Source: Porites lobata (Eukaryota > Cnidaria > Anthozoa > Scleractinia > Poritidae). From it: a DNA stretch of 64,000 nt. The DNA lies in the NCBI GenBank assembly GCA_942486035.1, contig CALNXK010000022.1:2840001-2904000 (forward strand). The letters are read 5' to 3'. Shown here one piece after another: positions 11,536 through 23,386 of the stretch (positions are counted from its first letter, which is position 1; the number at the start of each line of letters is the position of its first letter). A model generated the notes under the pieces. The model saw only the letters and a list, made by a program, of their open reading frames with translations, searched no databases and had not been told where the DNA came from. Position numbers and translations under genes: made by a program.

Positions 11536-12005
11536 CTAACCGTAGCGGCTTATGAGAGATCCTTAAAATAAGAGCACAAAACAGGAAAGGTCTAATTATT
11601 CCGATGGGATTCATGCAAATAGTGTAATCAACAAACTAAAAGAAATACATTTTGGGGCGCAAATAATAGCGGTGCCATCGAGAGGAACGCATTCACTCGC
11701 CGCCAGTCCCTACGCAGACCAAAGGATTTGTAGTAAATGGTGTTCTTTCTTTGTACTATCCTGCAGTTCTGTTTTCCTTGGCATACTTTTATCAAAGAAA
11801 TTCAGGAAAAATTTAGGAACTATTGACATGAAATAAGTTATAATTTGAAACTGTGGGGATACCTTGAATGATGCACGGAGGCGAAATAATCGTTGTGTGT
11901 GTCCATCAAATAGGGTCGATTGGTTGTGGGCTGATTAAAAAAGGAAGTTCAAGTTAACACAAAGCCTAATTCAGCAGCAAATGTTTAGTTATTTAGTGGG
12001 GATAG
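11536..12005. other. No gene recognised
   Basis: No coding or structural signal is seen in this interval. Confidence 0.35.
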
Positions 12006-12535
12006 ATATACACTGGACGAAAAATTGAATTTAATGATATTTGCCTTAAAGACAAATCTAAGACAAATCTGATGTCAGATTTGTCCACCCATCAAATGTC
12101 CCAAATGTGGGACAAATCTGTTATCACATTTGTCTTGAGGAAATGTGAGACAAATGTGATTCAGATATGCCATTATATTTGCCCTTGTACAAAGATATCT
12201 TAAAACAAGACAAATACGAGAAAAATACCGTTTTGACTTCTCGTTCCAGTAAAATCGCTATATGATTTTCTGAATTGTTTAGAAACAAGGCTATTGTTTG
12301 TCTCATTAATTAATTTATTTATTTGGTTATTTTTGACGCAATGGGTAACCCTTGTCAAGTACTCGTAGATGCATGTAGGTGTAGATCTGTAGAAATTGCA
12401 ATGAGGGATTTTCTGGCTAGCTATCATTGCGCCTTATTCACACTGGATCAATGCTCCGATCAACTTACCGTACTTTATATGCTGATTAAAACGTTTACAG
12501 AGGCTCGTTATATCTCGAGGTTCCACTGTATTCAA

Positions 12536-12730
12536 GTCAAGTCAAGTCAAGTCAACTTTATTTAGGCAGAGTGGCCCTATCAGCCATTGGCTGGTATCAA
12601 TAGGGGCCCTGCGTAAATTACGACTACACGATAAAAATTTAAAAATTAAAAATTCTTTAAGTGAAGTGAATAAAAGGGAAATTAAAAATTACTTTAAGTG
12701 AAGTGAATAAAAGGGAAATTACCGTCTCTT
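12536..12730. repeat. (AAGTC)n run and a 43-bp tandem duplication
   Basis: AAGTC is repeated at 12536-12555, followed by a repeat tail and two adjacent copies of a unit holding CTTTAAGTGAAGTGAATAAA (12655-12720). Confidence 0.7.
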
Positions 12731-13505
12731 CATAAAAATCACAATTTGTTTATATCCATGTATTAAAAAGAAGTCTTTTGAAGTTTTAGCGTATGCTAGA
12801 AAGTTACCTTGCGTTGCAAGTGTGAGGCTCACTAGCCTTTTTTATTACCAAGATTGAAAAGTTGGATTAGATGTTAAAGGAAAGAATTCCTCTTCCCTTT
12901 GACTCCTTAAAACTGATGAGTTGTCAGTGTTTTGATCATTATGCTGTGCCACTGAAAATATGGAAGTTCAACTCTAGTCAAAAGACCAAAATTATTCAGC
13001 CATATGGCAGAGTCTTATTTGCACTACCACCCTACACTATAGGGTCTAAACCACATCGCCATATATACCGCTAGACATAATGAAAGACCAGGAGACTAGA
13101 AAAAATGTTCTTCGTTATTTCGGAGTCCCACTGTACAATCACTGAACTCTTTACGTCAACGTCATGTTTAAGCAATAACAAATATAAGATAAATAAGTAA
13201 ATAAGTACCGTGACAATTTTGAAAACTATAACTTTTTTTAATAATAAAAAGAATACTTTATTAAAATCTTATAAAAACTACACACAAAATTTCAGTAAAA
13301 TATTCATATGAAGAAAACGTCCATATCAATAGAGTTATAAAAAATCAATTCAACAGTCCCAGTGGATGGCATAAAAGTCAATGCGCTGATTTTAATAAGA
13401 TAAGGTTCTGATCCATGAGGCGAGATATAAATCTATTGCTGTTAATTTTCCGTAGCAATTTCCCGATAAAAAGACCTAAATATAGAAAAAAAAAAAAAAA
13501 AATAA

Positions 13506-14019
13506 TACTGTGAAACCTCCATTGAGCGGACACCTTCGGGACCTTCCCAAGCGTCCTCTTAATAGAGGGTGTCTGCTTAACAGGGTTTGTAAAAATTGTG
13601 CAATGTTTAACTTTCAACGGTTACTCTGTACTGTGATAAAGTTCCATGTTGTTGAGGAGGCTAAGGAAGCCGTGCTGTACGTTGTGCAAGACTCTCGGTA
13701 TAATCTACAGTTTATCGACAGCCAAATGTATTGATTTACTTTTATTAATCGACTACAGCACGTTTTTCAAGGACGTAATCCAATACTACTATTGTTAATT
13801 CGGTCCGCTGTCCGCTTAATAGAGGTTATCAACAATAAAAATTAGCCAAATACAATTTATTTTAGTGTGCGCGTCCGCTTAATAGAAGTGTCCGCTGAAT
13901 AGGGGTTCGTTATAAAGAGAAATTTAAGACGTAATTAAAATTTCGGGACCCGGTTTAGTGTCCGCTGAATAGAGGGTGTCCGCTTAATTGGGGGTTCGTT
14001 TACTAGAGGTTTTACTATA
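13506..14019. mobile_element. TIR element of the GTCCGCTTAATAGAGG family
   Basis: TACTGTGAAACCTCC at the left mirrors GAGGTTTTACTATA at the right. GTCCGCTTAATAGAGG and related motifs recur inside (13800, 13870, 13960-14000). TA flanks both ends. A related remnant is at 17546-17686. Confidence 0.7.
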
Positions 14020-14739
14020 ACAATAATTATAGTAAATATCAGTATTACGTGAAATCCATTTCAGAATTTATGCTTAAGTCCAGATAAGTGCTGCTGATAA
14101 GTACACCCTATTCTCTAGTCCCTTCATCTTGATCGTCTTTTTGAATGAACGCGAATGCGCGAAAAGTACTCGCGTTCAGATATTGTGACGTTAGTTACGT
14201 CAGCGATAGAACGCCAATCAAATGTCCACAGCTACACGCGCGGTATGTTTGATCACCATTTTGACAGCGTCTTCAGTTCATTTCGAAAAGTTCTTTGTCA
14301 GCTTGGCCCTTAGTTTTCGTTGTCTTTAGACTCGTATTTTATGGTTCAATCATGGCTACAAGCAGTCCTGCTGAAGAAAGACAACTTTTTGAACAGGAGA
14401 ACAGGAGAACAGGAGACTAGATTCTATTTTAGAGAGCCAGAAGAAACTGAAAGAAGCAAACGCAGCAGTTCAGAAAGATAACGTAACTAGCAAAACAGGA
14501 GCGACTAAATAACAGCAAACGCGGCTCAAAACTGTCACGCAGAGAATCTCTAAAGTCACTCTAAAGGAGACGTTCCAATGGATTTAAGGGTAGGTTTACT
14601 TTCTTGTTGCTTTGATGATATAAGAAATGCTTTTGATCGTGAGAGTTTGTGCTTATTCTTTGGAGCTGAACTGATAGCGTGTCTTCAAAGGCGCCGACTT
14701 GCCTGCGTTGTATCAAACATCACAGGAACCTACAACTTA

Positions 14740-15166
14740 CCGTATTTATTCGATTAACCGCCCTGGGCGCTTATTAAATTTTTGCACCTTGAGAGTGGGC
14801 GCTTATTCGAGGTGGGCGCTTATTCGAGGCTGGGCGCTTATTAAATTTTCACCATTATCAGCAAGTGAAGTATGTTTATTTTGCAACAAAACAATCAATG
14901 CTAATAACAAAATGCGAAGAAGTAACAAAGCAAGCTTTCTGTAAAATACTCTGAAGAAAACTCCGTCCTCGGGGAAGTCTCTTATTGGAATTTATTCACT
15001 CAAGTGGGTGGGGTGGGGGTGAGCGCTTATTTGAGTTTGATTGGGAGGAGGAGGGGTGGGCGCTTATTCGAGGCTGGGCGCTTATTAATTTTTTCTGCCT
15101 TTAGGATGGGCGCTTATTCGAGGTGGGCGCTAATTCGAGGTTGGGCGCTTATTCGAATAAATACGG
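14740..15166. mobile_element. 427-bp TA-flanked MITE, GGGCGCTTATTCGA family, copy 1
   Basis: The ends are CCGTATTTATTCG and CGAATAAATACGG, each flanked by TA. Many internal GGGCGCTTATTCGAGG motifs are present. TA target sites are typical of the Tc1/mariner group. The open frame through it (14699-14944) is only a translation of the repeat. Confidence 0.88.
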
Positions 15167-15660
15167 TAGCTTAAAACGCCCAATTTTTGAGGGACAATGT
15201 TAGTCTTTGAAGTGGGGCATATTTATTTCGTCTTTAAACAAAACGAGATCGATGGCCTGGAGAAAGTTGCTGTTGGAAGCAACCAAATACATGTATATTA
15301 TGGATGATTATGGTTATCTCAAAGCAGAAGTCCTTATCAGGGTTATATGCTTCTGTCTCAAAGCTTAAGTTTAAGCTTATCTAACATAGCACTTTATTTG
15401 GCAAATTTACAACTATAATTTTTGTTTTGTTTCCAACATGCAGAAAGATGGTTGACAAAAAACATGACAAGTGGCTCTAAAGTGGAAGAGGAGTATGTTG
15501 ACAAATTTATCTTTAATTTTTTTACCTCATGAGTGTTAAAATGTTTTTCTAGCCAAATGGCTGTGCTCAAAGAAAATTTAAAGGGACTGAGTCCATTGCT
15601 ATGAAACTGTGAAATCCACACTGCTCAAGATATGGTTCCTATGAAAAACATTCTTTTAGG

Positions 15661-16040
15661 CTGGGTTCAAATGTCGAATTTCACTTGAGCCAAACTTAAC
15701 GCAAGAGTTAAATGCATGTGAAGTGCAACGTTTGAATCAATTAAATAAGACTGTTTAAATTAAATGCGATGTTTGCCGTATCTGCGACTGAAACAGTTGA
15801 AGATTTGACTAAGGTTCAACTTTTGATTCAAACGTCGCATTTCACATGTGCCAACTTAATGCATGAATTTTGGTAAATTATTATTATATTACTGGGAATA
15901 TTGACTTTTAACAGAGTTAAATTCAACAAAGTTTAAGGAGTTAAATTTGACGTTTAAATCAAATGCCGCATTTAACTATTTAAGTAGACTAAATTAGGAA
16001 TAAAGTTCTGCGCATGTGAATTTTGACATTTGAACTGGGT
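15661..16040. mobile_element. 380-bp TIR MITE
   Basis: TGGGTTCAAATGTCGAATTTC at the left mirrors GAATTTTGACATTTGAACTGGG at the right. An internal diverged copy of the same motif is at 15820-15850. Confidence 0.7.
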
Positions 16041-17545
16041 CTTAGACACTCAGGATTAAAAGTCAGTTGCCACGGGTGACCTGGAGAGCACAGCCTCAGG
16101 TGTTGTTTACCTTAAGAATCTTATCCCTCATGCCAGAGCTGTGGCAAAGCCCAGGTGTGAGGGTGGGATATCCGAGAGGCAAACACCTGACGGTCTATCA
16201 TGAGCCACATTCTGGCCACTTCTCAGTCAAGGCCTAGGCCCATTTGTTCTAAGGCTTATTAGAACCCACACGGGGATAAATTTTTAAATAATTTGGTTTC
16301 CTTTTTCATTCGTTCAAAAACATTTTCACACTTAATGTGCTCTTCTTTTTTAGAGCATCCAATCATCAAATTGCAGACAAAAAGAACTTTTAAAGTGAAT
16401 TTGTTTATAAGCTTTCCTATCTCAACTCAAAGTTTGCATAAACCAGCATTACACAACCTGGCCTGACCTTGTTTATATGAATTCATATGAATTTAATGAG
16501 AAAGAGAGTGGAGATAATAGAAAAGTATATGTTATTAGTAGTATGAGGCTACCTTCCACAGAAGATAATCAACTGTGGCATTTTTTTGTCTTAATAGGGT
16601 AGCTTAATTTATCATATACTTCCAGGGTGCAAAGAAAGTCAGTTTTACAGCCTGCCATTCTGGCAAGCTGTAGCTACCCCGTACTAGCCCACAAGTCATT
16701 TCAACTAGCCCCCAAACCATTTTTGATTAGCAGGATTGATTACAATCCTTCGGTAATTTGAATTTCTCCAAAAAACAGCACTTGCCTATCAGGCAAGTTA
16801 AGAACAAAAATCACTACTAGCCCGATAGCAAAATCCACTAGCCCCGGGCTATCAGACATGACTTTCCTTGCAGGCTGACTTCACATAAAAGTACCAACTT
16901 TGCTTTTCAAAGACAAAAGAAGACTTTTCAATGACTCTTTCGAAGATGTGAAGCCAAAAGAAAATCAGGCTTAGGTTTACCTTCTCGTTTATTTGCAATA
17001 TTCATTTAAGAAATCTTTGACCAGAGGAAAAGTTGTGATAATCAAAAAGTTGGTTAATTGAGGTCCAGATAATCAAGGTTTAACTGTTGGCTTAAATGTC
17101 CAAAGTCCATTATTTGTTTTTAGATTTTAATAACAGTACATGTTGTGGATTTTCTAAGAGCTTATATAAATGTAACTTGGATTATTTGGTTAACTGTGGC
17201 AAACATTGAAGAGTGCAAATGGTATAGTCTTTGATTACTTTGCAAATTCTCAAGCTATCAATAAGATGCGTGTACAAAAATATATTATGATATGTGAAAT
17301 TTTTGCTGTTTACCAAATTTTAGTCAAGTCTTTGTATCATTATTGATTAATGACAAATGTAAATAAAACCCTCTAGCAGTCACTCCAGAAGTCAGCTATT
17401 TCATTAGTTTTGTTACCTTTGGCAAGTATCAATAGCCCACCAAACAAACCTTGGCAATTGTGAGGCATTTGCTTTTCGTTATTGGTATTTCCTAAAGTGC
17501 ATTTAGATATATTTTTAATATAAGAAATAAGAATATTTTGTCTGG
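16041..17545. other. Unannotated, probably old repeats
   Basis: A block with several ACTAGCCC motifs (16680-16850) and an imperfect inverted pair around CAGGTGTTTGCC (16100-16190) look like decayed repeats. No exon is supported. Confidence 0.3.
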
Positions 17546-17686
17546 ACAGTCAACTCTCTTTAAGATGGACACCTTTGGGACCAGCACTACTGATTCGGTA
17601 TATCCGTCTTATAGAGATCCAAATAGAGTGAGTTATAAAGAGAAACAGGGACCATCTCAAGGTGTCCACTTAACAGAGGTGTTTTT
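17546..17686. mobile_element. Short remnant with inverted GGACACCTT arms
   Basis: AAGATGGACACCTTTGGGACC at the left mirrors GGGACCATCTCAAGGTGTCC at the right. It is related in layout to the element at 13506-14019. Confidence 0.55.
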
Positions 17687-18834
17687 AAAAGCTATTATTT
17701 AAAATTACATACTCTAATAACAGTGGAACTAAGTGCAATGAAGATTGTTATCTTTCCTGTGGTAATTAACTAAAGATACACTTTGTTGGATGTTGTACCA
17801 ATGGTACCTGAAGGGAAAGTTTTATTTAATGGTTAATTTTTACTGGGTATGTGCTGCTGGTCTCTCAGTATCCCTATCCCATTACTGTATACCGATAGTC
17901 TACTCTGTGGCCATATTATAGACCCCATTTCGGTCACTTTGGAAAAGAAGTGATTTTTGCAATCCCAACTTGGTCACTTTCTGTTTATTTATCTACATAG
18001 TAAAGTCTTTTGACTTGGTCATCCTGAAATGAACTGACACTTGTTAAACTTAATGTTTTAGTTTTGTTTTACAGTTAATTGTAAGATCAGGACAAGCTTT
18101 GTGAAATAAATGAGAATTGTCAGTTAAAATTCTTGAGTCATTTTTCTTTAAAAATTGTAATCACCTTGCACCCTTTACAGTGGAACTCTGATATTTAAGA
18201 AGTTTTAAGGAACGAAGTGCAATGAAGATTGTTACTGTTTTAGCAGTGTCTTCGTTATATCAGGGTTTCAGCAAGGGTTTTGATAAATGAGGGGGAAAGG
18301 GATCGAACTGATGGTCTTTCAACCTGTCCTAGTTGAGTTGAATGAACTTCTGCAGCATTAGTCCACTTTAAAGAAAGGTTGAAAGCTAGTGTTAAGTGCA
18401 AATTGCAAGAAGCAATAAAGGGGTAGATGCCAGGGAAGAAAAGAGAGAAGGGTAGTACGTATGTACTGGCCTGGCACGCTCACTTTACAATATAAAATTT
18501 GCTCTATATTTGTCCATACAAATATGTTATTTGACAAAGTTTGAACACATTTGTTTGCAGTTTGGCTCATTTATCTGTATTTGTCACAAAGCAAATGTTA
18601 AATTTGTCCTACATTTACACAGCATTTGTTCACATTTGTCTTAGACAGCAAATGCATCATTATCCTATTTGTCTTAAAGACAAATGTCTAATTTGTGCTT
18701 TGCACAAATGTGAACAAATATGACAAATTTTATATTTAGACCACATTTGTCCCACATTTATCTCATTTCAAATCTGTTTTTTCATCCAGTGATAATTACG
18801 GGTAAAAAATGATGGCCAAGACAATATTCATGGT

Positions 18835-19050
18835 AATAAACTGAAGTTTAATAGTGAAATATTATTTCCCAAAACATAATTTATAAGACCGTATAAATCA
18901 AGGGAAGATTATTTTTCGCTGGAGTTACCTCCAATGCAGACGTCTTTTACAACCCGAACTGATATTTTCCAAACAAAAACTATAGATATACGTTTTTGCT
19001 TGATCAGTGGGGACATCCAGCATAGCATTTTGCGAAAGGCTAGTCATTTA
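18835..19050. repeat. Diverged copy of the duplication-start sequence
   Basis: It aligns with 19700-19880 over CCCAAAACATAA, AAGACCG, GGAAGATTATT and CATCCAGC, with many changes. It is the oldest visible copy of that repeat. Confidence 0.6.
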
Positions 19051-19089
19051 TTTAAAAAAAAAAAACGAAACGGCTGAACAAATTAAAAC

Positions 19090-19311
19090 TAGCCTGTACA
19101 CAGACGTTGTTTTCTTTTTCTTTTCGTTCTTTTCGAGAACATCGGCGAGCGAGAACGAGCGCGGAGCGCGAGAAAGAAAAATAAAGAATTTTCTCCTTCC
19201 CCAGCCCTAACCCCTTCCGCTGGCGGTCAGCAAATCCCCCACGGTTTTTGTTTTATATCACGCGCGCTCGATGGACTTTGAAGAGAAAATAGAGGGTCTG
19301 TGAACAGGCTA
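19090..19311. mobile_element. 222-bp TIR MITE
   Basis: TAGCCTGTACACAGACG at the left mirrors GTCTGTGAACAGGCTA at the right. A GC-rich interior is flanked by GCGAGCGAGAACGAG motifs. Confidence 0.7.
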
Positions 19312-19992
19312 AAACAAAACGAAACATATTGAAGGTTTTTACTGCGGTATCATGCAGTCAGTGAGCATAAATTTATTTTTAAACATACCAGTTGTAGAGC
19401 GATAGATATACTTATCTTAAACAAATCATTATTTGCCAGTCTGTTTCATCGTGTTCAATGCAGGAGAGCGCAAGTTAAGGACAATCTTTTCGAAAACACC
19501 GTTAAGTATGAAAAAATTTGCCTGATTCAGTTCAAATTTTCCAGGGGGGGGGGGAAATAATATTTCGTAAAATATTCAATTATTTGCGAGTGTTTATCGT
19601 TGTAGAATTTATATCGCGTTTTGTTTTAGAACGTGTTATATCTTATGCGGAAAAAATAACAAGCAAAAGCAAATATTTTAAAAGTATTTTATTTTTAGAG
19701 CAATACTTCCCAAAACTGGTGTGCAGATAATTTTAAGACCGAGCCGGAATTCGGAAGATTATTCTTTGCCGGAGTAACATCCGACGCAGACGCCTCAGTT
19801 TACAAGCCTAACTGATATTTCGCAAAGTCTTTTTTTCCGCTTTGTCACATCCAGCAAACTGCATTTTGTGAAAGGTTAGTTGCACACAAGAAGAAAACAA
19901 AATGCAACTTGACAAAAAGGTTTTAATTACGGTATGATAGAGTTGCGCATTTATTTAAGAACCGAATATTTTTAAACCTTGTCCTACTTATA

Positions 19993-20420
19993 CCGTATTT
20001 ATTCGAATAAGCGCCCAACCTCGAATTAGCGCCCACCTCGAATAAGCGCCCATCCTAAAGGCAGAAAAAGGTAATAAGCGCCCAGCCTCGAATAAGCGCC
20101 CACCCCACCACACCTTCCTCCCACTCCCACTCAAACTCAAATTAGCGACCACCCCTAAAATTGAATAAATACTAAAAAGAGACTTCCTCGAAGACGGAGT
20201 TTTCTTCAAAGTATTTTACAGGAACCTTGCTTTGTTACATCTTCGCGTTCTGTTATTACCATTTATTGTTTTGTTGGAAAATACACATACTACACTTGCT
20301 GAAAATGTTGAAAATTTAATAAGCGCCCAGCCTCGAATAAGCGCCCACCTCGAATAAGCGCCCACTCTCAAGGTCCAAAAATTTAATAAGCGCCCAGGGC
20401 GGTTAATCGAATAAATACGG
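19993..20420. mobile_element. 428-bp TA-flanked MITE, copy 2 (insertion 1 in unit A)
   Basis: It has the same ends as the copy at 14740-15166, in the opposite orientation. Unit B has the empty site CTTATAACCACTG at 30328-30340, which proves a TA target duplication. Confidence 0.92.
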
Positions 20421-20660
20421 TAACCACTGTTTAGGACATTCATAGGACCTTTTGACCTTTTCCGTGATGTGGTATAGAGACACCCAACGGTTGAATGTTT
20501 TGTGTAAAAAAGCGATAATTCGAAGAAGCACAGTATAATTGTCTGGAAATTTCTAAAGCTCGAGAAAAAAATTCCTCGATGAAAAATGTTCCATTCATCT
20601 CAATTTTCGACACTTTTCGTCCATTAATTTTTCTACGTTTTTCTGAAGTCGGTTTTTCAC

Positions 20661-20943
20661 GTAATATATCAAACATGAGATGCAGTGTTTCATCACCAGA
20701 TGAAACACCGAGAGGAGAGTTGAAAATACGACGCGCAGCGGAGTATTTTTGACGAACTTCGAGGTGTTTCATCTGGTGATGAAACACTGTGTCGAATGTT
20801 TGATATTTCGTCTCAAACAAAATCATTTTTGAAGGAGAAATTAAGGATGCAAATACTAAGCAGTGTTTCATCCGATTTCCAAACACTCATTAAACATTAA
20901 TTTCCTTTGTATTTTCTTAATGAATTATTAATGAGTTTGAGAA
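20661..20943. mobile_element. 283-bp fold-back insertion (insertion 2 in unit A)
   Basis: It is absent from unit B, where GGTTTTTCAC runs straight into CTTTCCGTG. It holds arms AGTGTTTCATCACCAGATG / CATCTGGTGATGAAACACT. The frame at 20440-20886 crosses its border and is not a gene. Confidence 0.85.
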
Positions 20944-21516
20944 CTTTCCGTGACTTCCCAGGTTTGATAATCATTCGTAAAAAAGGACTTACTACTAAAA
21001 TTTTTGGCTTCGTAATACTAACGGAAAGAGGTATCGCAAAATGTTGAGTTTTCAGTAAAAGATTAAATAGCATCAAAGATTTTTGGAAGAGTAATAAGAA
21101 GGAGGTATTAAATTCGCATAGACTAAAGGAGATCTAGAATTACAAAACAGTTAAAAATTTTATAGTGCTTTTTAGAAAGCATTTGTAAATCTTTACTGAA
21201 AAACAATCTAAAAACTGATATCCTAAAATGATTATAATAGAATTTTGGAGAAAGCCGCGGCGTTGTGTTCAATGATATATGCCCACACATAAAAGCTTGT
21301 AATGTTTAAATACAGGGATAAGCCGAGCTGAAAGCGACTTACGTCCTTTTCATATTTTCACATGAGAAATTTTAGTTCCGTTAACCGAGTGAAATTGATC
21401 GTATAGTTTGCATTAACGCAGAAAACAATGATATTTTCTTAGCAGTAGTTCTAAATATTCGTTGACCATCAAGAGTAAGCTGTTCCCGTTTTATGATAAC
21501 CTTCATAGCTTACAAA

Positions 21517-22727
21517 CATAGGCGTACGGGCCGGCGGGGCGAGGGGGGCTGCAGCCCCCCCAAATTTTGGGCAACTCAGATTTTTTGGGCAGCGAGAGAA
21601 AATTTGGGCAAAGCCAGTTTTTTAAGACGTTCCGTGTTTTTTAAATCATTATTTTGAAGAGATAAATATTTTCTATTTTAACCTGAAGTTGGCGTAATAA
21701 TCCAGAACTGTTACATTCACACGAGACAGTGGTTGCCTAGCACGTAATGAGTTTCTGGTTATAAGGGAAGGGTATCATGTGCTGTTTTTTTTATTGTTGG
21801 GCACTGTACTGCAATGGGCTATTTCCAGTCGTGAATTGATTAGAATAAACTTCCGCCTAACTTTCTAGAATCATCTCCACTCGTAGAACAGTGTATGGCA
21901 GATAGCATCAGCAATGGGTCTGAAAGTGAAGAAGTGGCTGACTAATTCTCAGCTTGAATTACGCGAAGAATCGTATTTTTTTAACAAAAAAATCTATCGA
22001 GTGATTAAAGATTATTCACTAATTTGTTAAAGTAGACCGAAATGTTTACAAAACCGCTAACAAGAGCGCCATGATACATACTAAATACTCAAATCCTTTT
22101 TTGGCCAGAGCTATCTCCATTTTCTTTTACCCACGTTTTTCAAAAGATTGAAACTACTATGAGGTGAAATTGCATGTCAAAAGCGCTTTGTTTTCTACAG
22201 ATAACGGCCAAACATCAAGATTTTCCTTCTATACCGTATTTTTAACGATAAAAACTTTATCCCAAAATATCTCCGCAACGCTCTTACAGATTCTGTTTTA
22301 ACTTCACGAACATCGAGGCGACAATTGGAGGAAAATGCTTCTGTGAACGATTTTGGAAGAACAGTTCCCAGTGAGAAATGTTGCTGCAAGTATAATAGGT
22401 AATGGCATCATTTGGTTGCTATGACAACTCCGATGTTATTGTAACCTGGATCATAACAAATTTTCGTCTTTATCTAATACAACTGTGGTGGCAATTTTTC
22501 CAAATGTTTGTTTATGGTGTCGTAGTCTATTCTCAAAAAAAACTTCACAGGTATTGACCCTGAAAAACTGTATCGAGCCACTTTCAGGCTAGTACGGCCT
22601 ATGTTGTTGCATCGTATGGCCCTCGTTTCTGTTCGACTGTTTTGTAAAAAATTGGACAACTTGCAAGAATTTTTTGGGCAAATGGTTTACCGCCCCCCCC
22701 TGACAAAAAAATGCCCGTACGCCTATG
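21517..22727. mobile_element. 1,211-bp hAT-like non-autonomous transposon (insertion 3 in unit A)
   Basis: The ends are CATAGGCGTACGGGC and GCCCGTACGCCTATG. The 8-bp target duplication CTTACAAA lies at 21509-21516 and 22728-22735. Unit B carries a single CTTACAAA at the matching site. Eight-bp duplications are typical of hAT elements. No transposase frame was seen, only short open frames. Confidence 0.88.
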
Positions 22728-22945
22728 CTTACAAAACAGGAAAACACCATTAAACTTCCTTTGTTTCAGCAGAGACGCATGCAGAATAAAAACTAATTAA
22801 ACCGTTTGTCCCAACAACCGATACTGTCGATCAGCGTCCTAATGTATCTCTATTAGTGATCTTTTTCAAATTCTTCTGAAAGGTATAGACAAGCAACAGA
22901 GAGAAACAGGGAATTAAAAGTGTGAAGCGAAAAAAATAGCAAGCC

Positions 22946-23386
22946 ATGATATCATCCTAGTGCATCACCTGGTTCGCTGTAGTCCTTACCATGTCTGTTG
23001 CTATAAATAACAGTGAACCTTACCTATCAATCGTTCTTTTTATTAAAAAAAACGCAGTCTTCCCACTCGTGCCAAATTGTACCTAGTCATAAAGCCGACC
23101 ATAATTGATATGTTTGTCGGAGGATTTTCTCACTCGTCTACGTATACCCTACTTATGCGACATTGTGAAATTTCCGCACTTTACCCTGGAACTGACATTA
23201 ACAACTGGCTTTCTCTTCGTCTGGTTTCCTCTGACCTCTCTTACAAGTATTGCAGTAATTTCATTGGATCAGATGCACGCAACAATTCGTCCCTATTCAG
23301 CCCTTATGCATCGCCTCATTAAAAAGTGAGTCTACGGGGAAACAATTGCTGCTTTTGTCTGGGTTTTACCTGCAATGTTTATTATA
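22946..23386 (+). pseudogene. Class A GPCR pseudogene, copy A
   Basis: It aligns with the first ~140 codons of the intact GPCR at 33809. Recognisable pieces are the start context, CITWFAV, the TM2 motif DMFVGGFSH, FLFVWFPLTSL in TM3 and HATIRPY after it. It is dead: codon 5 is a stop (TAG for GAG), frameshifts fall in the TM1-TM2 region, the DRM motif has become DQM, a TGA follows IKK, and homology ends at the start of TM4. The same lesions occur in copy B. Confidence 0.92.

Larger units (their letters stand above)
12006..18795. mobile_element. Possible long element with CACTGGA(C/T)GAAAAA inverted ends
   Basis: CACTGGACGAAAAA near 12011 and TTTTTCATCCAGTG near 18779 are inverted. Both subterminal zones (12045-12160; 18500-18775) are crowded with ACAAATGTG / GACAAAT motifs and small palindromes. 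The 6.8 kb between holds other repeats but no transposase that I recognise. It may be one old element or two unrelated solo ends. Confidence 0.4.

Noticed and set aside
14352..14600. ATG with MATSSPAEERQLFEQENRR followed by an early stop
   Set aside because: The peptide is short, frames change quickly, and the surroundings look like a dispersed repeat.
14699..20443. Frames translating as AYSRWALIRGWALI at 14699-14944 and 20216-20443
   Set aside because: They are translations of the GGGCGCTTATTCGAGG motif inside two TA-flanked MITEs.
20440..20886. 148-codon minus-strand frame
   Set aside because: It crosses the border of a 283-bp insertion that unit B lacks, and the frame has no domain. Chance frame.
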